A stretch of 64,000 nucleotides of DNA. It comes from Nocardia harenae NBRC 108248 (GTDB lineage: Bacteria; Actinomycetota; Actinomycetes; Mycobacteriales; Mycobacteriaceae). The stretch is from assembly GCF_001612885.1 (NCBI RefSeq), contig NZ_BDBH01000001.1, positions 310,001 to 374,000 of the forward strand, in the 5' to 3' direction. The translations under genes were made by a program, and so were the position numbers. The notes under the pieces are model-generated. The model was not told where the DNA came from, searched no databases, and was given only the letters and a program-made list of their open reading frames with translations. Shown here one piece after another: positions 51,424-59,992 of the stretch (position 1 is the stretch's first letter; each line of letters starts with the position of its first letter).

Positions 51424-52707
51424 CTACTGGCTGGTAGTAGAGACCGATCGGGCCGGATCGGCGGCCCGGGCCGACGCCGAGGCGAGCACCCGATCCGAGA
51501 GTTCCCCGAGGCAGCTGAGATTCGGGAAGCCGGGGCCCTGCGACAGCCCCGCCATGTTCGGCAGGTACAGCTTGGCGCCGAGGCCGCTCACCGAGAGGTC
51601 GTGCGCGATCGCCGCTTCCAGCCGAGGTTGCGTCACCGGGCCGCCGACGGCGAGCTCCAGCAAATCCGCCGCGTCGGCGTCGAAGAGCTCGGTGAACCAC
51701 AGCGGCTGCCCGCCGGTGGCATCCACCACCAGGTCGAAGGCGTGCGTCTGGTCCGGGCGGCGGTCGTTGCGCAGGGTGAGCGCGATGCCGTCGCCGTGGT
51801 CGGCCACCCGCACCACCCGGCCCTGCAGGTGGTGCACCCGGTTGTCGCCGAGCAGCGTCTCCTGCACCCGCACCGAGAAGACGCCGCGATCGGTGCGGCG
51901 CACCACGTCCCTGCGCTCCGCGACGCTCAGCGCGCGCCACTTGGTGGGATCGGAGTAGAGCGAGTTCTCGAAGTAGCTCTCGCCGCGGGTGTAGATGGTG
52001 GCCGCGGGCGAGATCACCGAGATGGTGAGCACGTCGTGCCGCACCAGCTCGTCCATGGCCGAGCCCGCCGTCTCGCCGCCGCCGATCACCGCGGCCCGCG
52101 AGGAGGGCGGCAGCGCCCGCTTGCCGGTGAGCTCCCAGAACTCCGCGATACTCAGCATTTTCGGGTGCTCGGCCAGCGCCCTGCGGCTCTTCCCCGGCCC
52201 GGTGATCATCAGGCCGTCGGCATCGAGCTGGGCGAGCGACCCGTCGCCGTCACGCACCGTGACCAGCCAGCCGTCCGCGGCCGCCGCCACCTCGGTGACC
52301 GTGCCGAGCACCACCTCGACCTCCGAGCGGCGCGCCACCCACTGCAGGTACTTGGCCCAGACGTAGTGGTGCGGGCTCGGCCTGCCGCGGTCGACCCACT
52401 CGGCGTAGTCGCCGCGGTCGATCAGGAAGGCGGTCCAGCTGAAGCCGTTCATCGCCTCGTTGATGGCGCGGTTGTGGCCGCGGGCCCAGGTGGAGTGATA
52501 CGGGAAGCCGATGTCCTTCTCCGGGCTGGTGCCGAGCCGGTGCCTGCCGTCGGTCCAGCCGCCGCCGGGGAGCCAGTTGCCGCCGACCGCGTGCGCCTCC
52601 ACCACGGTCACGTGCGGGGCGGGCAGACCGAGCTGCCGGAGCACGTGCGCCTTGGCCGCGACGGCCATCGCCTTCGGCCCCGCCCCGATCACCAGAAGTC
52701 TCTCCAC
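51424..52707 (-). CDS. Lysine N6-hydroxylase (MbtG/NbtG-like flavoprotein)
   Basis: This 427-residue protein starts at a GTG with GGGAG six bases upstream. The FAD-binding motif is LLVIGAGPKAMAVAAKA, with Lys where other hydroxylases have Asn, as in MbtG. The NADPH motif is AAVIGGGETAGSA, and VVDATGGQPLW corresponds to the ATGY region. It hydroxylates the side-chain amine of lysine, giving the hydroxamate precursor of mycobactin-type siderophores. Transcription is from the divergent iron-box promoter at 52748, shared with the MTB12-like gene. Confidence 0.9.
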   Translation of the reverse strand: MERLLVIGAGPKAMAVAAKAHVLRQLGLPAPHVTVVEAHAVGGNWLPGGGWTDGRHRLGTSPEKDIGFPYHSTWARGHNRAINEAMNGFSWTAFLIDRGDYAEWVDRGRPSPHHYVWAKYLQWVARRSEVEVVLGTVTEVAAAADGWLVTVRDGDGSLAQLDADGLMITGPGKSRRALAEHPKMLSIAEFWELTGKRALPPSSRAAVIGGGETAGSAMDELVRHDVLTISVISPAATIYTRGESYFENSLYSDPTKWRALSVAERRDVVRRTDRGVFSVRVQETLLGDNRVHHLQGRVVRVADHGDGIALTLRNDRRPDQTHAFDLVVDATGGQPLWFTELFDADAADLLELAVGGPVTQPRLEAAIAHDLSVSGLGAKLYLPNMAGLSQGPGFPNLSCLGELSDRVLASASARAADPARSVSTTSQ

Positions 52708-52747
52708 CGGATGCTCCCAACTCTCGCGTTACCGGTCGCCCTTCATG

Positions 52748-52766
52748 TTTGCATAGGCTTACCTTA
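52748..52766. promoter_or_regulatory. Divergent IdeR/DmdR-type iron box
   Basis: The plus strand reads TTTGCATAGGCTTACCTTA, 14 of 19 matches to the consensus. It lies 41-59 bases from the hydroxylase start and 80-98 bases from the MTB12-like start, so it may control both. Confidence 0.7.
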
Positions 52767-52845
52767 TATTGCTGAGTGGTGCCAAGCCCCCGCGTCGAAG
52801 CCGACGCGTACGGCACACCCCGCACGAGAACGATGGGATACGCAC

Positions 52846-53310
52846 ATGACCAACATCCGGACCCGCACCGCCACCGCCGCGCTCGCCCTGGCCGCCAGCG
52901 CATTGCTCGGCGCGGGCAGCGTCGCGCTCGCCGCCCCCGCCACCGCAGCGCCCGCCGTGGTGCACACCGCGGCGCCGTCGGTCGGCGAGCTCCAGGCCAA
53001 GCTGCAGCTGGTGCTGAACACCGGCGCGGGCCGCGGCGCCCGCGCCGCCGAGCTGGAGGGCGGCGAGGCCGACCTCGCCACCATCGACAAGATCACCGGC
53101 GTGATCTCGTCGGTGCCCAGCTTCGCCTGGTACGTCACCGGCCCGGTGAACGTCTCCGGCGACACCCTCACCGCCAACCTGCAGACCACCGTCTCCGGGT
53201 ACGCGCCGTTCCCGCTGATCGAGGTCTCCTGGCGGCAGGTCGGGGGCAGCTGGAAGCTCACCAGCGAGTCGGTGTGCACCGTCGGGTACTACGCCTCGGT
53301 CTCCTGCTGA
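52846..53310 (+). CDS. Secreted MTB12/CFP-2-like low-molecular-weight protein
   Basis: This 154-residue protein has a Sec signal: MTNIRTRTATAALALAASAL then ALAAPATAAPA with AxA cleavage sites near residue 30. The mature domain of about 115 residues follows the MTB12-like pattern, with PSVGELQAKLQLVLN, LEGGEADLATIDK, SGDTLTANLQTTV and VSWRQVGGSWKLTSESVC. Two cysteines near the end could form a disulfide. The role of this family is unknown. Its start faces the iron box shared with the hydroxylase, so it may be iron-repressed. A strong hairpin follows its stop. Confidence 0.75.
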   Translation: MTNIRTRTATAALALAASALLGAGSVALAAPATAAPAVVHTAAPSVGELQAKLQLVLNTGAGRGARAAELEGGEADLATIDKITGVISSVPSFAWYVTGPVNVSGDTLTANLQTTVSGYAPFPLIEVSWRQVGGSWKLTSESVCTVGYYASVSC

Positions 53311-53322
53311 CCGGTGACTCCC

Positions 53323-53358
53323 ATTCGGCCCCGGTCGCCATCGGCGCCGGGGCCGAAT
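53323..53358 (+). terminator. Hairpin terminator of the MTB12-like gene
   Basis: Arms ATTCGGCCCCGG (53323-53334) and CCGGGGCCGAAT (53347-53358) are exact reverse complements, with a 12-base loop that can pair further. It begins 13 bases after the stop. There is no T tract, as is common in high-GC actinobacteria. Confidence 0.7.
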
Positions 53359-53379
53359 CGCGCCGGGCGCCGCTCGGCG

Positions 53380-53466
53380 TCACGACCGTCCCGACGGCCA
53401 CAGGATCACCGAAATCAGGACCACCAGTGGTAATCCGACGGCGATGGTCCAGCCCAGCTCGATCAT
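53380..53466 (-). CDS. 28-residue single-pass membrane peptide
   Basis: An ATG-initiated frame reads MIELGWTIAVGLPLVVLIS and ends ILWPSGRS. It is one hydrophobic helix of about 20 residues with a positive C-terminus, the form of small membrane proteins. GGATATAT (53496-53503 on the minus strand) could be its -10 element, but the ribosome binding site is weak. No family is recognised. Confidence 0.4.
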   Translation of the reverse strand: MIELGWTIAVGLPLVVLISVILWPSGRS

Positions 53467-53710
53467 GTCGGCCGGCTTTCGCGCACTGCCATATATCCCC
53501 CTGTCGGTAGCGCACCCGGTACCGGAGGCGTCCCACCCGATGCCGCGTTCGCGTAGGCGACGCTAGAGCGGGGTCGGGTGCCCGCACATCATCTCTGCCC
53601 GCCTTTTCCCCGAAATTTCCCATCTGAACTCGCCGACGGAACCATTGCGCACGGAGTACCCGGTTCGGGCTCCGATGCGGAGATGGCCGCCGCGGGCCAC
53701 GTGTCACCCC
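53467..53710. other. Intergenic stretch without a recognised gene
   Basis: About 240 bases lie between the small membrane peptide and the convergently placed CPBP gene end. The only visible signal is the AT-rich ATATAT patch near 53497-53502. No hairpin of note or open frame with homology is seen. Confidence 0.4.
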
Positions 53711-54526
53711 TCACCCGAAGGTGGTGTGCCAGACCAGTGCGGCGGCCAGCGCGCCCGCGCCGTTCACCGACCAGTGCAGCGCGATAGGCGCGAGCAAGCT
53801 GCCGCTGCGCCGCCGCAACCAGGTGAACACCACCCCCGCCGCCCCGGTCACGACCACCGCCAGCGCGATCCCGAGCACCTGCCCGAACCAGCCGCCGCCG
53901 AGCACCGCCGCCAGCCCCGCATTGCCACTGGTGAGCCCGAACGAGGAGGCGATGTGCCACAGCCCGAAGAGGAGCGAGCCGCTGAAGAAAACGCCGCGCG
54001 CGCCGTAGACCCGATCCAGCGTCCCGTGCAGCACCCCGCGGAACGCCAGCTCCTCGGGGATCACCGTCTGCAGCGGAATCACGATCATGGACGCGATGAG
54101 CGCGCCGGAAATGGTGGCGTACCGATCGGCGAGGAAGAACGGCCTGGTGATGGGCAGCGCCGCGCCGATGGCGACAACGCTGAGCACCAGCGCGACAGCG
54201 CCGACGGCGTAGAGCGTCCCGCGCCGCCAGTGCCGCGGCGAGAGCCCCAGCTCGTGCCACCCGAGCCCGCGGCGCCGCATGAGCGCGAGCAGGACGACCG
54301 CGGCCACCGGGACGCTGACCACGTTCGCCCACGCGGTGGTGCAGTGAGCGATCAGATTCGTGCAGGCCAGGACGACAACGACCACGGCCACATCGAGGTA
54401 GGCGTGCACCCGATGCCGCGGCTCCGAGTCGGGGACTTCGAGGGCAACGGGGCCGTCGACGCCCAGATCCGTTTCACGCACCGGGCCCAGTGTACGGACG
54501 CCGCCTGAGCGCGAGGAAAGAGCCAT
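53711..54526 (-). CDS. CPBP family intramembrane metalloprotease (CAAX-like)
   Basis: This 271-residue protein has about seven hydrophobic segments after a 40-residue cytosolic lead. The CPBP motifs are PEELAFRGVL (Glu158, Glu159, Arg163), FGLWHI (His near 195) and IALHWSVNGAG (His near 247), which form the metal site. Actinobacterial members are of unknown substrate; relatives process prenylated peptides or protect against bacteriocins. It stands alone on the minus strand, 29 bases downstream of the pseudouridine synthase stop. Confidence 0.85.
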   Translation of the reverse strand: MALSSRSGGVRTLGPVRETDLGVDGPVALEVPDSEPRHRVHAYLDVAVVVVVLACTNLIAHCTTAWANVVSVPVAAVVLLALMRRRGLGWHELGLSPRHWRRGTLYAVGAVALVLSVVAIGAALPITRPFFLADRYATISGALIASMIVIPLQTVIPEELAFRGVLHGTLDRVYGARGVFFSGSLLFGLWHIASSFGLTSGNAGLAAVLGGGWFGQVLGIALAVVVTGAAGVVFTWLRRRSGSLLAPIALHWSVNGAGALAAALVWHTTFG

Positions 54527-54555
54527 CGATCAGCGCTTACCCCGCCGAACCCGTT

Positions 54556-55488
54556 CTAATTCCGCGCCCAGCCGACCGGGTCGTCCCACGCCTGCAAACG
54601 CCGAACCGTCCGAAATGACCGCTCGACTCCGCTGACCGGATCGGTGAAGGCCAGCCGCGCGGCGAGCAACTGCAGCGGCCGCGTGAAGTCATCGATCGCC
54701 TTCTCGGTGACCTCGGGGTAGAAGTCGTCCCCGAGCAGCGGCACCCCGAGGCCGTGCATATGCAACCGCAACTGGTGGGTCCGCCCGGTGTGCGGCCGCA
54801 GCAGGTAGCGGCCGAGCCCGTCCCGGTGCTCGAACAGCGAAACCTCGGTCAGCGAATTCGGCTCTCCCGCCACTTCGAATGCGGCGAGCACATTCTTCTC
54901 CTTGACGATCCGGCTGCGCACCGTGCGCGGCAGCACCAGCTCCGGGTCGTACCGAGCAACCGCCTCGTACTCCTTGCGCACCTCGCGCCGGTGAAAGAGC
55001 GTCTGATACGCCCCCCGCCGCGCGGGATTCACCACGAACAGCACCAGCCCGGCGGTGGCCCGGTCCAACCGGTGCGCGGGGATCAAATCCGGGAGGTCGA
55101 GATCCCGGCGCAACCGCACCAGCGCCGTCTCCAGAATGTGCCGCCCACGCGGAATCGTCGCCAGGAAATGCGGCTTGTCCACCACCAGAATGTCGTCGTC
55201 CCGATGCACCACGGAGATATCGAACGGTACCCGCGTCTCAGCGGGCAGATCCCGGTGGAACCAGACGGCCCCACCGGGCACATACGGCGCATCCGGCGCG
55301 AGCGGACCGTCCATATCGACGATCGCCCCCGCCGCCAGCATCTCGTCGATCCGCGCCACGGGCACCCGGGGCAAGCGCTCCACGAGGTGATCGCGCAGCG
55401 AACCCCACGACCCCTCCTCGGGCAACCGCAACCGAGCCGGGTCGAGCCCGTGCCGCTTGGGCAGCGGCGGCCGCTGACGCCGTCTCAC
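54556..55488 (-). CDS. RluA-family pseudouridine synthase
   Basis: This 310-residue protein carries the RluA catalytic motif AHRLDRATAGL with Asp142. It also has VVDKPHFLATIPRG before it and the RPHTGRTHQLRLHMHGLG box. An N-terminal S4-like segment (PVARIDEMLAAGAIVDMDG) is present. It isomerises uridine in rRNA or tRNA; which site is not predictable. It is separated from the PPOX-class gene by 18 bases and may be cotranscribed with it. Confidence 0.9.
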   Translation of the reverse strand: MRRRQRPPLPKRHGLDPARLRLPEEGSWGSLRDHLVERLPRVPVARIDEMLAAGAIVDMDGPLAPDAPYVPGGAVWFHRDLPAETRVPFDISVVHRDDDILVVDKPHFLATIPRGRHILETALVRLRRDLDLPDLIPAHRLDRATAGLVLFVVNPARRGAYQTLFHRREVRKEYEAVARYDPELVLPRTVRSRIVKEKNVLAAFEVAGEPNSLTEVSLFEHRDGLGRYLLRPHTGRTHQLRLHMHGLGVPLLGDDFYPEVTEKAIDDFTRPLQLLAARLAFTDPVSGVERSFRTVRRLQAWDDPVGWARN

Positions 55489-55506
55489 CGGCCCGACCCT
55501 ATCGGC

Positions 55507-55935
55507 TCAGAATCCGCGCACCCGATCCGGCACGACGCGAATCGGCGCCGAGTAGGCCGCGGTGAACTTCGCGCCGGTGATGTTCAGGCCGGCGAGTCCC
55601 TCGCGGTACTTGGCGAGCAGCGCCCCGGTCTCGGCATCGCCGGGCGCCACCCCCTCGACGTGCGCTGTCCCGGTGAGCACCACGACATCGCCACCGGTCG
55701 CGGTGCTGTTGAGATGCAGGGCGACCCGCGGGTTGTGCCGGATATTGCGGATCTTGGCTTGCTCCGGCTTGCTGAAGATCAGGAACGTGCCTTCGGTCCA
55801 GAGGAACCAGACGGGGTTCGGCTGCGGCGTCCCGCTGGGCCCCACGGTGGTGAGCCAGACGATCTGCTCGGAGTCGAGGCGCTCGGCGACGCGCGCGCCG
55901 AACTCGGTGTCGGTATCGACGACGGAGGAGGTCAT
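55507..55935 (-). CDS. PPOX-class (F420/FMN) oxidoreductase
   Basis: This 142-residue protein begins [20 protein letters not shown]. The split-barrel fold of PPOX-class F420-dependent enzymes shows in TTVGPSGTPQPNPVWFLW, IFSKPEQAKIRNIRHNPRVALHL and VLTGTAHVE. KxxxIRxxRxNPRVAL is the family's cofactor-binding stretch. The substrate is unknown; F420 use is likely in this phylum. I rejected the longer start at 55995 for lack of a ribosome binding site. It is divergent from the iron-boxed transporter pair. Confidence 0.85.
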   Translation of the reverse strand: MTSSVVDTDTEFGARVAERLDSEQIVWLTTVGPSGTPQPNPVWFLWTEGTFLIFSKPEQAKIRNIRHNPRVALHLNSTATGGDVVVLTGTAHVEGVAPGDAETGALLAKYREGLAGLNITGAKFTAAYSAPIRVVPDRVRGF

Positions 55936-56009
55936 CTCCGTCACAACAGCGCAGCGCAGCGCGGGATTCCGACTATTCGGACAACTTCGATCCAATCGAC
56001 CGCGACCGG

Positions 56010-56028
56010 AAAACTTAGCCTAACCTAT
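56010..56028. promoter_or_regulatory. IdeR/DmdR-type iron box of the IrtAB-like operon
   Basis: The plus strand reads AAAACTTAGCCTAACCTAT, 13 of 19 matches to the consensus with an exact CTAACCTA half. It lies 53-71 bases upstream of the transporter start and 75-93 bases from the divergent PPOX-class start. Confidence 0.7.
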
Positions 56029-56080
56029 CCCCGAGGCGGGGGAGCTCCCGCTGCGTGACCACGGGCGAGAGGCGAGGCGA

Positions 56081-57922
56081 ATGACGGTGCAGACCGCGCC
56101 GACGGCGGATCCGGGGAACCGGCCACCGAAGGCGGTGCTGAAGGAACGCAAGCAGCGGGAGGCGCGGGCTCGCCGCGAGATCCTCGCGCCGGTGCACACC
56201 ACGCTGACCCTCGCGAGCCTGGTGGTGGCGATCGCCGCGCTGGGCACGGTGGTGCCGTTCATCCTCATCGTCGAGGCCTGCCGGGAGCTGCTCGCGGCGC
56301 AGACCGACACCGACCGGGTCTGGCGGCTGGTCTGGATCGCCGTCGCGGTGCTCGTCGCCCGCGGCCTGCTGCAGGCCGCCGCGCTCACCTGGTCGCACCT
56401 GGTCGATGCCAATTTCCAGCTCACCGTGCGGCGCGCGCTCGCCGCCAAATTGAGCCGGGTGCCGCTCGGCTGGTTCTCCGATCGCAGCTCCGGCGAGGTC
56501 AAGAAGTACCTGCAGGACGATGTCGAGGCGCTGCACTACCTGATCGCGCACGCCCGGCTGGAGTTCGTCGGCGCGGTGGTCGCGCCGCTGGTGGCGCTCG
56601 GCTACCTGTTCACCGTCGACTGGCGGCTCACCCTGGTGCTGCTGATTCCGCTGGTCATCTACTTCATCGGGCTCAGCCGCATGATGGACCAGTCCGGCCG
56701 CGACCGGCTCGCCGTCTACACCCGCACCTCCCGCGCGGTGCAGGAGGCGACGATCGAGTTCGTCGACGGCATCCAGGTGGTGCGCACCTTCGGGCAGGCG
56801 GGCCGCGCGCACAGCGCCTACCGGGACGCGATCGAGCAGCAGGTGGCGGCGCTGGACCGGCTCAAAACGCCGCAGATCCGCCCGCAGTCGGTGACCGATG
56901 TGGTGATCGCGCCCGTCTTCGTCATGGTGGTGATCGTGGTGGCCGGGCTGGCCGGGGTCGGGCTGGAGTGGCTGGCCCCGCTCGATGTGCTGCCGTTCCT
57001 GCTGGTCGGGCTGGGGCTGGGTAGCTCGCTCATGGGGCTCGGATACGGCGGGCAGGCGCTGCGCGAGGGCGGCGCGGCGGCCGTGCGGCTGCACGAGTTG
57101 CAGCAGACGCCGGAGCTCGCGGCCGGCTCCGGGGACGAGGTTCCCGACGTGATCGATCGCGGGCTGGTGCGCTTCGAGGACGTCACCTTCGGCTACCGGG
57201 AGGGCCACCCGGTGCTGCGCGGGGTCGAGCTGGAGCTGGTGCCCGGCACCATCACCGCACTGGTCGGGCCGAGCGGATCGGGCAAGTCCACCCTGGCCAA
57301 GCTGCTCCCCCGGTTCTACGACGTCACCGGCGGCCGGATCACCATCGGCGGCAAGGACATCCGCGACTACGGCACCGAGGAGCTGTACCGCACCGTCGGT
57401 TTCGTGCTGCAGGACGTCCGGCTGATCCGCGGCAGCATCCGCGACAACCTCACGCTGGCCAAGCCGGACGCCGATCGAGCGGCACTGGAGTCAGCCGCCC
57501 GCGCCGCCCGCATCCACGACCGCATCACCGCCCTCCCGCGTGGCTACGACTCCGAAATCGGCGTCGACGCCACCCTCTCCGGCGGCGAGGCCCAGCGCCT
57601 CTCCATCGCCAGGGCACTGCTCGCCGATACCCCGGTCCTGGTCCTGGACGAGGCCACCGCCTTCGCCGACCCGGAGTCCGAGGCGGCGGTGCAGGACGCG
57701 CTCGCGGTGCTGGTCGCCGGCCGCACCGTGCTGGTGATCGCGCACCGGCTGCACACCCTCACCGGCGTCGACCGGATCCTGGTGCTGGAGAACGGCACCC
57801 TGGTCGAGCAGGGCACGCACGACACGCTGCGCACCGCGGGCGGCACCTACCAACGACTCTGGGAGATCAACGAGGCCGCGCTCGGCGCGGTCGCGCTGGC
57901 GGAAAGCGAGGAGGCCCGATGA
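56081..57922 (+). CDS. ABC transporter half-unit, siderophore transport (IrtA-like, no SIP domain)
   Basis: This 613-residue fused permease-ATPase has a type IV exporter-like membrane domain (about 40-330, six helices; VPLGWFSDRSSGEVKKYLQ in the first cytoplasmic loop). The ATPase has Walker A GPSGSGKST near residue 396, signature LSGGEAQR and Walker B VLVLDEAT. The A-FADPESE after Walker B replaces the usual SALDP. It resembles mycobacterial IrtA, which imports ferric carboxymycobactin, but lacks IrtA's N-terminal siderophore-interacting reductase domain. It overlaps the next half-transporter by 4 bases. Confidence 0.85.
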   Translation: MTVQTAPTADPGNRPPKAVLKERKQREARARREILAPVHTTLTLASLVVAIAALGTVVPFILIVEACRELLAAQTDTDRVWRLVWIAVAVLVARGLLQAAALTWSHLVDANFQLTVRRALAAKLSRVPLGWFSDRSSGEVKKYLQDDVEALHYLIAHARLEFVGAVVAPLVALGYLFTVDWRLTLVLLIPLVIYFIGLSRMMDQSGRDRLAVYTRTSRAVQEATIEFVDGIQVVRTFGQAGRAHSAYRDAIEQQVAALDRLKTPQIRPQSVTDVVIAPVFVMVVIVVAGLAGVGLEWLAPLDVLPFLLVGLGLGSSLMGLGYGGQALREGGAAAVRLHELQQTPELAAGSGDEVPDVIDRGLVRFEDVTFGYREGHPVLRGVELELVPGTITALVGPSGSGKSTLAKLLPRFYDVTGGRITIGGKDIRDYGTEELYRTVGFVLQDVRLIRGSIRDNLTLAKPDADRAALESAARAARIHDRITALPRGYDSEIGVDATLSGGEAQRLSIARALLADTPVLVLDEATAFADPESEAAVQDALAVLVAGRTVLVIAHRLHTLTGVDRILVLENGTLVEQGTHDTLRTAGGTYQRLWEINEAALGAVALAESEEAR

Positions 57923-59655
57923 TCGCCAAGGTGCTCGCGCTGGTGCCGGAGCGGTTCCGGGGCAGGCTGCCCATCCTGCTCGCGGTGATCGTCGCGCAGG
58001 CGATCGCGCAGGGCATCGGCTACCTGCTGCTGGTCCCCGTGCTCGAAGCACTCTTCGAGAACCGGCTGGACCGGGCCTGGGCCTGGACCGTCGCCATGGT
58101 GGTCGCGGTCGCGGTGATGGCCGTCTTCAGCTACCTGCAGACCACCCTCGCGCTCCGCATCGCGCTCGGCATGCAGCGCGACCTGCAACTGCGCGTCGGC
58201 GACCACCTCAACGCGCTGCCGCTCGGCTGGTTCGAGACGCACGGCGCCGGCCCGATCGCGCGGCTCGCCACCGAGAACGTGCTCGAGGTGCAGCGCGCAC
58301 TCGCCTACCTGGTCGCCAAGGTGCTGACCGCGGTGATCGTGCCGGTCACCGTCGCCATCGGCATGCTCTTCGTGGACTGGCGGATCTCGCTCACCATGCT
58401 GGTGGCCGCGCCGGTGCTCTACGGGGTGAACGTGCTGGCCAACCGGGCGTACTCCTCCTCGGAGAAGCGGGTGCACGCGGCAGCGGCCGAGGCCGATTCG
58501 CGGGTGGTCGAGTTCGCGCAGGCGCAGCCGGTGCTGCGGGCGTTCGGCGCGATCGGCAGCGGGAACAGGGCGCTGGACGGCGCGCTGCACCGGCAGCGTT
58601 CGGAGACCACGCGGACCGTATTCACCTCGGTGCCCGGCCTCATCGTGTTCGAGCTCTTCGTCCAGGCGGTGTTCCTGGTCCTCGTCTACGTGGTGATCAC
58701 CCAGGTCACCGGCGGTTCCGTGTCCGCGGCCGTCGCCATCGCGCTGATCGCGGTGAGCGCGCGGTTCGTCGAGCCGCTCACCCAGGCCGCGCAGATCGGC
58801 AATGGCCTGCGCACCGCCCGCAACTCCCTCGACCGGGTCACCGAGCTGCTCGCCGAGCCGGTTCTGCCGGAGGCCACCGCCGCCGTCACCCCCGGTGCGC
58901 CCGAGGTGCGCTTCGAGGACGTCACCTTCGGCTATGACGATGGCTCACCGGTGCTCTCCGGGGTCTCCTTCACCGTGCCGGCGGGCAGCACCACCGCCAT
59001 TGTCGGCCCGAGCGGCTCCGGCAAGACCACCCTGCTCCGGCTCGCCGCCCGCTACCACGACGTGAACGCCGGGCGGGTACTCGTCGGCGGCCACGACGTA
59101 CGGGAACAGCCGTCGCAGGTGCTCTTCGACCAGCTCGCGCTCGTCTTCCAGACCGTCTACCTCTTCGACCGCTCGGTCACCGAGAACATTCGCATCGGCA
59201 GGCCGGACGCCACCGACGAGGAGGTGCGCCGGGTGGGCGCGGCCGCACGCGTGGACGAGATCGCCAACCGGCTGCCGGACGGATGGGACACCCGGGTCGG
59301 CGAAGGCGGCGCCTCGCTCTCCGGCGGTGAGCGACAGCGGGTTTCGATCGCGCGGGCACTCTTGAAGGAGGCACCGATCGTGCTGCTGGACGAGGCGACC
59401 AGTGCGCTGGATCCGCACAGCGAGGCGGTCGTGGTGCGGGGGGTGCACGAGTTGACGCAGGGGAAGACGGTGATCGTGGTCGCGCATCGGCTGGCGACCA
59501 TCGCGCACGCGGATCAGATTCTGTTCGTCGAGGGTGGGGCGATTGTCGAGCGAGGCACGCACAGTGAGCTTTTGGAGCTGGGTGGGCGGTATGCGGCATT
59601 CTGGCACGAGCGGTCGCGGGCGAGTGGGTGGAGGTTGGAGCGGGCGGGGGTTTGA
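57919..59655 (+). CDS. ABC transporter half-unit, siderophore transport (IrtB-like)
   Basis: This 578-residue permease-ATPase fusion has a membrane domain of about 300 residues (LPLGWFETHGAGPIARLATENV loop). The ATPase has Walker A GPSGSGKTT near residue 363, signature LSGGERQR, and Walker B IVLLDEATSALDP. It forms a heterodimer with the upstream half-unit. The intact SALDP here against FADPE in the partner suggests one degenerate and one canonical ATP site. It is iron-regulated through the box at 56010. Confidence 0.87.
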   Translation: MIAKVLALVPERFRGRLPILLAVIVAQAIAQGIGYLLLVPVLEALFENRLDRAWAWTVAMVVAVAVMAVFSYLQTTLALRIALGMQRDLQLRVGDHLNALPLGWFETHGAGPIARLATENVLEVQRALAYLVAKVLTAVIVPVTVAIGMLFVDWRISLTMLVAAPVLYGVNVLANRAYSSSEKRVHAAAAEADSRVVEFAQAQPVLRAFGAIGSGNRALDGALHRQRSETTRTVFTSVPGLIVFELFVQAVFLVLVYVVITQVTGGSVSAAVAIALIAVSARFVEPLTQAAQIGNGLRTARNSLDRVTELLAEPVLPEATAAVTPGAPEVRFEDVTFGYDDGSPVLSGVSFTVPAGSTTAIVGPSGSGKTTLLRLAARYHDVNAGRVLVGGHDVREQPSQVLFDQLALVFQTVYLFDRSVTENIRIGRPDATDEEVRRVGAAARVDEIANRLPDGWDTRVGEGGASLSGGERQRVSIARALLKEAPIVLLDEATSALDPHSEAVVVRGVHELTQGKTVIVVAHRLATIAHADQILFVEGGAIVERGTHSELLELGGRYAAFWHERSRASGWRLERAGV

Positions 59656-59657
59656 GG

Positions 59658-59735
59658 GTGGCGGCCAGGCAGATCGCGGTCTGCGGCCCTGCCGACGGCA
59701 CCGAGCTCGACGCCGCCAACCGGCACGGCGAAGTT
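59658..59735 (+). pseudogene. Possible N-terminal stub of a SLOG/TIGR00725-type gene
   Basis: A GTG two bases after the transporter stop opens a frame reading VAARQIAVCGPADGTELDAAN. That looks like the start of the nucleotide-binding TIGR00725 family (QIAVCGP, then DAAN). The expected glycine-rich VVLCGGG motif does not follow; the frame loses resemblance after about 25 codons. It is probably a deletion remnant. Confidence 0.35.
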
Positions 59736-59992
59736 CCAGTGGTCCCCTCGGCCGATGGCAAATCCTCGACGGGGACGGCTCGTGCGCTCCTTCTTCCGGC
59801 CCAATTCCCGACCGCCACGCCAGACCGCGCACGTTCCGTCCGCTCGCGTCCCGGCGAGCACCGGCTTACCGTGGTCGAACCGCAGGCGCCCGAAACGCCG
59901 AGGCGGCGCGCGTGCGGCTGGCGACGGGATCGAGTCGACGGAGACGCCTACCGCACACGCGGGCCTCATCCCCACGCGCGTCGGGAAGGATG
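59736..59992. other. Stretch without a convincing gene
   Basis: Frames are open on both strands here, as is common in GC-rich DNA, but none gives recognisable protein sequence. No terminator hairpin is obvious after the transporter operon. Confidence 0.4.
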
